Positions 55,030 through 64,000 of a DNA stretch of 64,000 nucleotides are shown here, piece after piece (positions within the stretch are counted from its first letter, which is position 1; every line of letters begins with the position of its first letter). A program made the translations under genes and the position numbers. Below the pieces are notes generated by a model. The model was not told where the DNA came from. It was given only the letters and a program-made list of their open reading frames with translations, and did no database searches. The DNA lies in NCBI GenBank assembly GCA_013076295.1, contig RQOL01000452.1, positions 153,340 to 217,339 on the forward strand, given 5' to 3'. This stretch comes from Sanderia malayensis (lineage: Eukaryota > Cnidaria > Scyphozoa > Semaeostomeae > Pelagiidae).

Positions 55030-56162
55030 ATGGAGTCTTCTGAATCTGATTCATCACAAGGCAGTTCACGCACCAGCTCTTTTTCTGATTATGAGAAAGA
55101 GATTCTGATTATGAGGAATTTGAGGGCCATGGAGAAGATACCTGCAAAGCAGCGAATGATTTTGACCCTGATTTTGTTGAGGCCTATGCAGATGAACCAC
55201 TGGTTGACGAAGAATGGCTTAGGGATTATGAAGAGAAACGCGCAGCAGATGATGAAAGATACAAAGAGTTTGAAAAACGATTAAAAATGGAGAATCCTCT
55301 TGAGGAGTGGTAAGTTAGTGTATCTCTATGTCCTTGCGTTGGTCAAACACTAAAACAGCCTATGTTGGAGAACATCAACCACGCTTTACTTTCCAATGTC
55401 CAAGGCTCATTCCTTTATCCATGAAGTCAGTCTGTCTGTTCTGTTGATGTGCTAAAATTGAACTTGGATAGACTTCATCAATTGTTACCACTGGTACCAA
55501 ACCATACTGATTCCCAAAGGAATGTATCCAACAGTAGTTTTGTGGATACATTCCTTCAGGAATGTGTTTTCAGAAGTAAATGAAAGTAACACATTACAGT
55601 GTTCATTATGCAGATTTGATTCATATCTTGCACTCCTTTTAAGTGTAAGTGTGGCCACTGTGCCACTGGCCACTGTGATGTAAGCTTGTTGAGGGACCCT
55701 CAAGAGTGTTACTGTTGCACACAAATTGAGGAATGTGTGCAATCATTAAGTGCTGAGCTGGTTTTAGCAGAGGTTGGTGAAGTCCCCAAATGTATCACCC
55801 TTCACCCTGGATTTGGTGCATGTTGTCTTTCTGCTTGGTCACTTAGACTCGCAGGGACAAGGTACAAGACAAGGCAAAGGAAACATTATTACCAGCTACG
55901 TCCAAATTGAAGCTGAATCGTAAGTATAATTAAGCATTTTCTGTACAATATTAGAATGTTTGACTGATTTTTCACACATGTATAACTTTTATTTTTTTAG
56001 GTATCTGCGTGCTGTATCTTATAGAGAGTTTACCAGGCTTGTTCATGGGATTCTTGGAAAGAAAAGGATACCACTGCCTGCCTGTGCCTACTTTGCAATT
56101 AGAAAAAAATTCCCACTGACACAGAATTCACAGGATTTGAAGATCTGCCTTCAGAGTCTTGA
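55030..56162 (+). pseudogene. P2X7 intracellular-domain-like protein, frameshifted
   Basis: Pieces match the pattern of the P2X7 receptor C-terminal (ballast) domain family. Exon 1 (55030-55310, donor GAGTG|GTAAGT) has an S/D/E-rich start and DEEWLRDYEEKR, with a frame change near 55105. Exon 2 (about 55644-55910) has the zinc-like cysteines CKCGHCxxGHC, CYCCT and CITLHPGF. Exon 3 (56001-56162) has the AVSYREFTRLVHGILGKK and PACAYFAIRKKFP blocks, then a one-base shift to FTGFEDL. No transmembrane segments of a P2X channel are present; only the intracellular domain is. Its role in such elements is unknown. Confidence 0.65.
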
Positions 56163-56165
56163 GTC

Positions 56166-57485
56166 TCAGTTCTTCTTGTTTTTGGGGCAATCTGCATTCT
56201 TGTGCCCTTTCATTGGTTTGCCACATGTGGAGCAATGGGGAGGCCTTTTATTTTTTACAGGTTGACTTTGTGATGATGGTGATGTTACTGTTGCCGGAAC
56301 ACTTACTATGGTCATATTTTGTCTTTCTTGCTTTTTCTGGATGGCAGAGCTTTGACCTCCTTTGTCAGCAAGGTATCCATGTATGCAGGAGTGGCAGGAG
56401 ACTGCATATCTTGAAATCCTTCTTGTTGTGTCTCGATTAAAGCATTATCTTCCTTCCATGATCAGCAAAATGTAAAAAGTAAAAGCAGTTCAGACAAAAA
56501 TGCAATGAATTTGGGCTGTTCTCTGTGATTCTTTTCTGGCTGCAAGTTCATCTCAGAACTATAATATAAAAAATATCTTGCATCAATATTACACATTTGA
56601 TGGAAGTTTGAAATTGATAACACATGGGAGGTGAAAGATATCTATACCTTATTTCCGTTTCATTGATATACTCGGTATCATTTTTATCCTTGTTTTCATA
56701 GAGACTCTCAACTCCTGAAATATCCATCTTTTAGTCTTCTTCTGGCTCATAAGCTCTTTCACCCAATTTTGTTTGCTCAGTGGGTTTCTCCTTTGATTTT
56801 GTGTACCGCAACTTCCAGCTTTGTAGTCTTCATCTTCTCCCCCAAAATTTGAGGTTGCGCTCCACAATTTGTACCCGGGAATTTAGCTCGATGCAGGAGT
56901 CACAAAACTTTACTGTAGAGTATAATGAAATAATGTATGAAATAATGTATGTCCATGAAACTGTAGAGCATTAAATATTGCTTTATACATGCAGTTAAGT
57001 AACTCGTATACCCTAATTGGTTATATTATTGTGTATATAGCAATACTCTTTAGACTGTTACCTGTTTCAGGGATGGATACCAATGTCATCTGATTGTTGT
57101 TCAGTAATACCATCATCGTATACTTCGTCAAAGTTTTCTTCAGCAGTACTTTTTTCAGCTGAAGACATGCAATAATAATTTCATGAGTAATAACTCAAGG
57201 ATATCATAAAATTTTGAGTCTCAAGAGCAAACATGACCTACCATTGCACTTTTTTATCTGGGTACTCAATCCGGCGATTGATTTAAAATCGGTGTTCAAA
57301 ATATGCTCCGAACATATCACTGAAAATTTCGAAGCTTCCCATTTGGCATGTTCCGTTTTCACAAATTTGATCCATTTGCGCCTCCTTGCCTTTGCTTCTG
57401 GGCAATCATCGTTAAAAAATGGAATACGGTGCAGGGATATATTCTTTTCTGAATCTTTTATGTTCGAACAACCCCAACAACGCAT
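56166..57485 (-). pseudogene. THAP-domain protein with C-terminal zinc knuckle
   Basis: Exon 1 (57242-57485) encodes a THAP finger: MRCWGC start, W in RRKWIKFV, ICSEH near residue 60. Exon 2 (57062-57158) joins in phase and is acidic, but meets a TGA before its donor. Less certain exons lie near 56870-56720 and 56450-56270. The last frame ends HCSTCGKPMKGHKNADCP and stops at 56166, a CCHC-like knuckle. THAP domains bind transposon ends in P-type and ISL2EU elements. No catalytic triad is seen here. Confidence 0.5.
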
Positions 57486-57606
57486 CTTTCAGGCATTGTT
57501 AAACATAAAACAAAAACACCTAACAATCATTTCTTACTTAGGCCGAAGTGAAATTCCAAAGAACTCACCAGTCAGCTCAAAGCAGGGTTCTGGTTTCTAC
57601 GTCACA

Positions 57607-58199
57607 TTATTCTGGTCACGCGATCCGCGGGATTAAAATTGTGTGCAAAAAAAATACCAAAATTCTCAACTTTGGGGGCAATTTGCAAAAAAATGGAAAA
57701 ACATAAAAAAAAATAATTGCATTTTCGAAATCAGCGCAACGGAAATTCCTCACACTGATTATTTCATGCTAGACCTTTATTACACTTTAATATACAAAAT
57801 ATATTTTAGTTCTTTACTTTTTCATTTGTTTCTTATGTTGATCTTATCTTGTGGGAAAATTGCGGCGTGGTGTTCCGATTCTTTCGTAAATAATACATTT
57901 GTCTCCATCTTTATGATCATAAACAAGATGCTGAATATATACTATGCTAAAAATATATATATGATATAGACAAAACAAATTGAAGTAGCAATTTTCTGAA
58001 ATTATCGCTATGCCATGCCATAGACTTAACAGAAAGCCTCAGTTTCGAATAATGTCATTCATCTCAGCTTCGCAGTAATTGAGGCAATAATGTTTTGCGA
58101 AACTTGATGTGAAAGCAGTCTAACGGTAAAGGTGGGAGGAATAATAACCCTAACCCTAATTCAAATTTGGGTCAATACAACTAACCATTACGTATATAC
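57607..58199. other. No gene seen
   Basis: AT-rich sequence. The 108-codon ORF at 57643-57969 is I/F/L-rich, as random AT-rich frames are, and has no family pattern. Confidence 0.4.
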
Positions 58200-58560
58200 G
58201 ATATAGATACCCTGTTATTCAACAAGAATGATGTGAATCCACAGATTTTCAACAATATCTTGTGATTTTCATGATTTCATCTGATTTTGCCAAATTATGC
58301 GGATTGAAGTGTGTTTAATGGAAACACGTTCAAGTATATACGGTAGAGATACCCTGTTATTCAACAACAATGACGTGAAACTGCAGATTTTAAACAAATT
58401 CTTGTGATTTTCAAATTCTTGATGATATAGATACCCTATTATTCAATAAGAATCGCGTGAATGCGCAGATTTTAAATAAGTTCTTGTGATTGTCACAGTT
58501 TTCTCTGATTTTGGCATTTTATGCGGATTGAAGTGTGTAGACGCTGAAGTATATATGGTA
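58200..58560 (+). repeat. Diverged tandem repeats
   Basis: TACCCTGTTATTCAACAAGAATGATGTGAA...CAGATTTTAAACAA...TTGTGATTTTCA recurs three times at about 58209, 58349 and 58435, with an associated TATGCGGATTGAAGTGTGT block twice. Unequal spacing. Confidence 0.7.
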
Positions 58561-58596
58561 TTGCTAGCCTGGGATAAGAATGGCAATACTAAACCA

Positions 58597-59066
58597 TAGA
58601 GACAAACTGACAGATTGGGTGATAAGAAATGAAACGAAAAATGACTTAAAATCTATTGTTTATTACAAAACACCTTGTATTGAATTTAAACAACCAAAAC
58701 ACCTCACCTGATTTATTTGCAGTCATTGCTATAGCTTTTCAAAATAATGTCATATGAAACAAAGACAATAGAAAAAACAAAAGACGAAAACCCATTCTAC
58801 AAGAATAAAATATCTACAGCATAGGCATAGAGTAGAGACAAACTGACAGATTGGGTGATAAGAAATGAAACGAAAAATGACTTAAAATCTATTGTTTATT
58901 ACAAAACACCTTGTATTGAATTTAAACAACCAAAACACCTCACCTGATTTATTTGCAGTCATTGCTATAGCTTTTCAAAATAATGTCATATGAAACAAAG
59001 ACAATAGAAAAAAACAAAAGACAAAAACCCATTCTGCAAGAATAAAATATCTACAGCATAGGCGTA
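58597..59066. repeat. 236-bp tandem duplication
   Basis: GACAAACTGACAGATTGGGT starts at 58601 and 58837; the two copies are nearly identical over 236 bp (few substitutions, one A-run length change) to the phrase ATCTACAGCATAGGC. A recent duplication of non-coding DNA. Confidence 0.92.
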
Positions 59067-59387
59067 GAGCTTTATATAAGGGCGGCTCAATTGGAAATTT
59101 TTTGGGAATTTCATTGTGTTTTTTATGACACGAGAAACAAGAAAACAAGTAATATAAGTTTAAGCAGTAATTCCACTTGGATACCCAAAAAGGATTCTTG
59201 GATACCTTCTTAGGTGGGGCTGCGCCCCTGAGAAAAGTCCAGGGGACTGAGCCCCCAGGCCACCTCAAAGTCTACGCCTGTGCTGTACAGCATTATGATA
59301 AAGAAGCAAACAATAAAAAATTACAGAAGACAATGAGTGTAAATATATAATATTAAATTGAATAGGAAAGAAAAATTATAGTCATGT

Positions 59388-60007
59388 TCAACTAAGCTGT
59401 TTTTCAAGTAAGTCATTCAGTAAATTACATCCTGCAATACTGAGTATAAAATGGTCAGATTCAACAGTGTCAGAATATGACAATGGAACCACCATTCTCT
59501 TGTCATCTTTCAGCAATACTGTTTGCTCGTGAATCTGTGCAACACCATCTAGCAATATATATGTATTGGATCCACCAACTGAGTCAAGCCATTTGCCATT
59601 AATCGTGCCATCAGTTTTGACTCTTGATGAGCAGCGAAACAACCAATATCCCCCCTCATCAGCAACACAAGGCACAATATCACCTTTTTTGACAAAGGAG
59701 TTGGTCCTTGCACGACATTTGGTCTGTCTGACAAATGGTCTGCCTGCAGGTTCTCCATCTTCATCTTCAGCCTGATTTGTTGATGGACTGGAATTGGATC
59801 TGCTTCTGCTTCAACAAAAGGCTCAAAAGCAGCACATGTTTCCACAGGATCGGGCAATTGTGGCACAAATTTTATTCTTTCAGTTGCTTCCATTATTTGA
59901 GTAACTTGATTCTTGCCATAGTCAAATGGCTGCTTAAATTTAATTTCCTCTGGCCAACCTTCCAATGTAAATTTCTTTTTATATTTGCTACAGCAAATAT
60001 AAAACAT
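59388..60007 (-). pseudogene. Hypothetical transposon-type protein, frameshifted
   Basis: Two frames cover one reading path: 60007 to about 59780 (KFTLEGWPEEIKF ... VPQLPDPVETCAAFEP) and about 59790 to 59388 (GRPFVRQTKCRART ... GYWLFRCSSRV ... NGKWLDS). A frame change near 59780 joins them. A plausible upstream exon (ATG at 60175 to 60115) has a good donor, but its phase does not fit the first acceptor. Family not recognised; moderately charged, no membrane segment. Ends EKQLS. Confidence 0.4.
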
Positions 60008-60175
60008 TTCTTATTCCAAAGCAATCATCTAAAAATAAACAAAATTGAGTTTTGTAACGCAAAATAAAATAGAAAACTTTTGGCATGAAAGCAATTCATG
60101 TTATAAACTCTTACAGTATTTTTTGTTCAGCATATTTCGCACATGGGCTTGTGTGAAAACTTTCTTTGATGGCAT

Positions 60176-61500
60176 AGCTGGAAAATAAAAACAAATATAA
60201 CCAAGTTTGAAAAATTTCTTTATTTAATTCAATATAAATGCATCATATTTGCATATAGCAGACCTGCCAACCTGGTTAAGTCAAAAACCTGGAGGTTATG
60301 GGCCGTAACCTGAAACTGTTGTTGTTGTGGGCCGTAACCTCAATTCCAGGCTACCCGAGAACCACCCAAAAACAAGCTTAAAGCCCCAAGAACGAGCTGA
60401 ACAACCCAGAATGAACGCAAGAACAACTTGCATGGCGTCATTGTAGGTTGGGGATGTTGTGGTTGTTGTTTTTGTAAGAAATGGCCTACTAGTCAGCACG
60501 CGGCATCCACTGGATAAATTTTGTTGAAAGTTAGTCAACGTTCTGGAAATTTTTTGGGAAAAATCCTTGATTTCCCACAAGGACTTATTCGAAATCAAGG
60601 ACCACTTGGACAAACAGGAAAGAAAGAGGCCGCATGGCCTAAATTTCACGACACAAAAAACGTCGTCAGTCACCTTACCACCACGACATTATTGCTTGGC
60701 GAAATCGCAAGAAAGGGGACAAGCACTGCAGAAACACAAACAATAAACGCATGCAAATGAAGACTTTTGTAAAGTATATGATTATTTCTGAGAGTAATCG
60801 AAGTCCTAAACATCTAACATGCCATGCCATGCCACACGGCACTCACGGCGGGCCTTACATGGTTTATGCTTTCAACACCAGGAGCATGGGATAGAAAGAA
60901 CCCTATCAGGACAATTTTGCTTGGGCTGTTCTTGCGTTCTTTTTGGGTTGTTCAGCCTGTTCTTGCATTGGGTTGTTCCGCTTTTTAGAAACGACGTCAG
61001 GCATCACGCTACAGACACTTCCAGTTGTCAAACGTGAATCCATGTAGTTTGAGTTGTTTGTTGTGCAGTATTGAATAACTGTTACTTGCTATCCAAATAC
61101 AGCACAAATCCAATTAGCAAAAGATTGGCTAATATTCAAATATGGTTTTGAAGAAGAAAGCAATAAAACAACAAAATATTGTATTATCTAAAAGGATATG
61201 AAAGCAAAACAAATCAATATATCACGAAACTTGCTTTTCTTACCATGAAATTTTAGAAAATTCTCACAAATTTCAGCATTATCAATAAGAAACTGAGTGG
61301 AATTAGGATCTGCCAAGTACTTCACCTCATTTCCTGTCTATTGATAACCATATAATATCCTGACCAACCAAGTTTGGAAAGGAACTCAAGCTGAAGAATC
61401 AACATTTATATACAATACAACAGTAGACTAGAGTAGACAGTTTATACAGTACATGCATGGTAGCAATCTTATAGTTGCACAAGGAAGGGTGGCGCACTTC
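60176..61500. other. No gene seen
   Basis: Contains GGGCCGTAACCT twice at about 60300 and 60329 and repeated CATGCCATGC near 60819. ORFs of 72-125 codons lack recognisable motifs. Probably decayed repeats. Confidence 0.4.
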
Positions 61501-61504
61501 GTAT

Positions 61505-61862
61505 GCCACCTCCCTAGTGTGTTGGCCTTCGATGTGAGTGGAACAGCGATCTTCAAAAAAGTAGGTGGGTTTCTTGTTTTGGCCTTCGCCTGAGTGGACA
61601 GCAATCTTAAACAGAAGTGGGGTGGGTCTGTTGTTTTGGCCTTCGCTGAGTGGGAACAGCAATCTTCAACAAGAAGTGGGTGGGTTTCTGTTGTTTTGGC
61701 CTTCGATCTGAGTGGGAAAGCAATCTTAGTGGTGGTGGTTGTTGTTTTGGCCTTCGATGTGAGTGGGACAGCGATCTTAAACAGAAGTGGAGTGGGTTTC
61801 AGTTATTTTGGCCTTCGATCTGAATGGGACAGCGATCTTCACCAAAAGTGATGTGGGCGTCT
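61505..61862 (+). repeat. About 60-bp tandem repeat, six units
   Basis: Units begin TTGGCCTTCG and continue (AT)CTGAGTGGGACAGC(G/A)ATCTTAAACAGAAGTGG(A/G)GTGGG. They start at about 61521, 61580, 61638, 61699, 61750 and 61812, with lengths of 51-62 bp because of small indels. Non-coding. Confidence 0.85.
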
Positions 61863-62195
61863 GTATGTAAGTGTTGTTTTTGTGTTATGTATGCTGTTGT
61901 TATGTAATGATCTCGAAACTGTTCAGAGTAGAAAATAAGCATAAAACAACAAAAAACTATATTAAAGGCCTGAAAAGCTTAAACTCTCTTGCACGAAAAC
62001 ATATGTACTGAAACCGATGTGCGAATGTTACCCGCTGGGCAAATGTTTTCACAAAGAGAGCAGTTATGATATAGCGATTTAGTAATATAAATAGTGTGTT
62101 ACGTACTCTAAAAGATAACCCTCCACATGCTGTATTGAGTCTTGAAGGGGTCTTCACTCGCTTTGCTCGTTCCCCCAGCCCTTCAAGTAAAAGAA

Positions 62196-62415
62196 GCTTA
62201 ATCTGGTTGGTGCACTCCGTGCACTGCATTCGCTTATGCTCATGCCCATTTCAACCCTACGTACAGTGGGTTAGCTCGCTGTGCTCGCTTGACTATCTAT
62301 TATCGAGAAACATTGACTGATAGGGCGGACTTCGTGCACTGCATTCGCTTCGCTCATGCCTCTTTCTACCCACATAAAATGGCTTAGCTCGCTGCGTTCA
62401 CCTCTCTATCTACTA
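62196..62415 (+). repeat. 114-bp repeat family, about two units
   Basis: Same orientation as 39616-39780: GTGCACTGCATTCGCTT...CTCATGCC at about 62211 and again at about 62335. The flank before it (AAAAGAAGCTTAATCTGGTTGG) resembles the flank at 40183-40200, so these are copies of a larger element. Confidence 0.85.
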
Positions 62416-62865
62416 TCAAGAAACATTGACTGAAAACGCTTTTACATGGAACCTACTGAAACAAAGGATAATACAACAAAGAAAATGCTGATTTCTGTGT
62501 GTTACGTTTTTCGAATCTGGTGAATATGACAGTGAAAGCAGCATCGGGAGATTCATTTGTCAGCATTATTTCAAACCCATAGCAGATTTATATTGATTGA
62601 ATTACAGACAGTTAACCATTATATTAAATTTGGGGTCTGCAGCAGCTCAAAGGTACCATTTTGCTCCTTATAGGATAAAACCTTTACTAGCAAACAACAT
62701 TATTTTTCTCAGCATATACCATTTTAAAAATAAATCAGCAAGTGATTCAAAACATGTATGCTTCTGCGGCATTGTGAATATGCCGGGAAGCAAGGTTGGG
62801 TGCCCTTTACTTGTCTGTGCCACAAACAGGCGTTGCTACTTCAAGCTCTACCAAAGGCATCCATA

Positions 62866-64000
62866 CCATGGGGCAAGAGTAATATTCATTGATTTTCAAA
62901 AAGCGTTTGATACGGTCTGTCATGAAGTACTTTCATATAAACTGCTGGCAGCTGGAATATCAGGAGACTTACACCAACTGATAATGAACTACCTTAGTAA
63001 TAGAGCACAGTATACAGAAGTGAACACAAAACATCTTCAGCCAAAGAAATAAAATTTGGGGTCCCACAGGGCTCTCTTCTTGGGCCTAGACTTTATTCAG
63101 TACAGGTCAATGATTTACCAGAAGCTGTCAATAAAGGGAACTCTCCCTTTTTGCAGATGACACTAACGTCTATTATATAGGTCAACATGTGGAGGAAGTA
63201 ATTGATAAACTCAACGAAATAATGTCACAAATACAGACTGGTGCATGAAAAATAAACTAACTGTACATCCTGGCAAAAGTGAAGCAATGTTAATAACAAA
63301 GACACCCTTTACAGGGCCACTCCGACCATTGAAATATGGGGACAACTATGTCAAATTTGTAACTGCAACAAACTGCTTAGGTTTAGAGATAGACAATGGT
63401 TATGCTGGAATGCACAGATAAAGAACGTGAATAAGAACTTTTCACAGAAACTGGGAGCCTTAAAGAGAATGAACTTACCCAGAAAAGCACTGGAGGAAAT
63501 TTATTTCAAAACCATTATAGCAAAAGTGACTTACTGAATATCAATATGGGGTAACTGTTCAGTCCCGTTGTTCAATACACTTGAATCTACACATGCCAGA
63601 GCAGCAAGATTTATCTACAACCTACCTAAAACGTTATCAGATGAAGAAAGCATTCTAGAAGCAAACTGGCAGCCTCTCTCTTATATTTACAAGAGAAGGC
63701 TGCTGGCAATTATGCATAAAGTGTATTATAAAACAGGGGATGAAACGTTGCAGTCTCTACTTGTAAAATCACACCGGCACGAAAACAACTTCACTATACA
63801 AAGATTCAACACCGAACATCATGGAAGGAACAGCCTAAAATTTCGAGGAACAGTAATTTGGAACAGTTACCAGATAGATTGAAAAACATAACAAACAATC
63901 ATACATTCAAAAACAAGTTGAAAAGCGCAATGAAACTGATAAACAACGTAGATTTTATTAAAGGGACTGCCTTCATTTCACATAAGATAAAGGACTATAC
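62866..64000 (+). pseudogene. LINE reverse transcriptase, 5'-truncated, runs off the window
   Basis: Non-LTR retrotransposon RT remnant. Motif A is FIDFQKAFDTV (about 62890). GVPQGSLLGP lies at about 63060 and the catalytic FADDT at about 63152. Thumb and C-terminal blocks follow (CLGLEID, ARAARFIYNLP). Several frame changes (near 63050, 63150, 63230 and 63400), a TGA near 63536 and another frame change near 63863 disable it. The final C-terminal block (LPDRLKN...) continues to the right edge. No endonuclease domain is present. Probably CR1/Jockey-like; a finer class cannot be given by eye. Confidence 0.8.

Larger units (their letters stand above)
54937..57606. mobile_element. Candidate TIR element with P2X7-like and THAP genes, about 2.7 kb
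   Basis: A 21-bp perfect inverted repeat, TGTGACGTAGAAACCAGAAC plus C, lies at 54937-54957 and inverted at 57586-57606, outside two convergent genes whose stops are three bases apart. Further out, both flanks share weak similarity (CCCCCAAAGTTG / CCCTCAAAGTGG and GCAAAA-type blocks), so the true ends may lie beyond 54837 and 57700. No target duplication was found and no DDE or other nuclease core is present. It is either non-autonomous or a gene pair with inverted promoters. Confidence 0.5.

Noticed and set aside
58145..58160. CCCTAACCCTAA, possible telomeric repeat
   Set aside because: Only two units, too short to indicate a telomere or an interstitial telomeric array.

Overview
The window is eukaryotic, almost certainly from an invertebrate animal. 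Genes have GT-AG introns, spacers are AT-rich, and the element families (Helitron and Helentron, IS3EU-like, ISL2EU, Polinton/adinto-like, KDZ/Zisupton, Penelope-like, LINE) co-occur in cnidarian and other marine invertebrate genomes. A coral- or anemone-like host is an inference, not something the sequence proves. I see no confident single-copy host gene, so this is a dense, nested transposon graveyard with several young elements. There are no prokaryotic features, tRNAs or rRNAs that I can support.

Layout. 1-3278: 3' part of a classical Helitron RepHel gene (+ strand, four exons). 5.5-6.3 kb: 114-bp tandem repeats. 7.0-24.75 kb: a Helentron on the - strand (OTU protease, DUF6570-like zinc region, HUH Rep, PIF1 helicase, endonuclease, plus a separate RPA-like gene) split by two later insertions. 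One is a 6,518-bp IS3EU-like element (9436-15953, target duplication GGTATC) carrying an intact rve-type transposase and an intact HECT-type E3 ligase. The other is a 3,766-bp ISL2EU element (19858-23623, target duplication AT) with a decayed THAP-DDE transposase and an intact SWIM-YqaJ-PHD protein. Removing either insertion in silico rejoins the Helentron reading frame at a conserved motif.

26.2-34.1 kb: a decayed Polinton/adintovirus-like element. It has a zinc-finger/DNA polymerase B gene with an internal deletion, an adenain-like protease, an F54H12.2-type capsid-like gene, a basic protein and several tightly packed small genes. Its divergent promoter holds a striking cluster of heat-shock elements between two TATA boxes. 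36.5-38.7 kb and 40.2-43.4 kb are satellite arrays (181-bp units; (CATA)n then a 14-bp unit with higher-order structure).

45-46.2 kb: 3' exons of a KDZ transposase, cut by a Penelope-like element. That element forms a nearly perfect 5.9-kb palindrome (46301-48938 and 49567-52205, 628-bp spacer) and carries hammerhead ribozyme motifs, one per arm plus one in a nearby foldback. 54.9-57.6 kb: a small element with 21-bp inverted repeats holding two tail-to-tail genes, a P2X7-intracellular-domain-like protein and a THAP/zinc-knuckle protein. The window ends with a 5'-truncated LINE reverse transcriptase that runs off the right edge.
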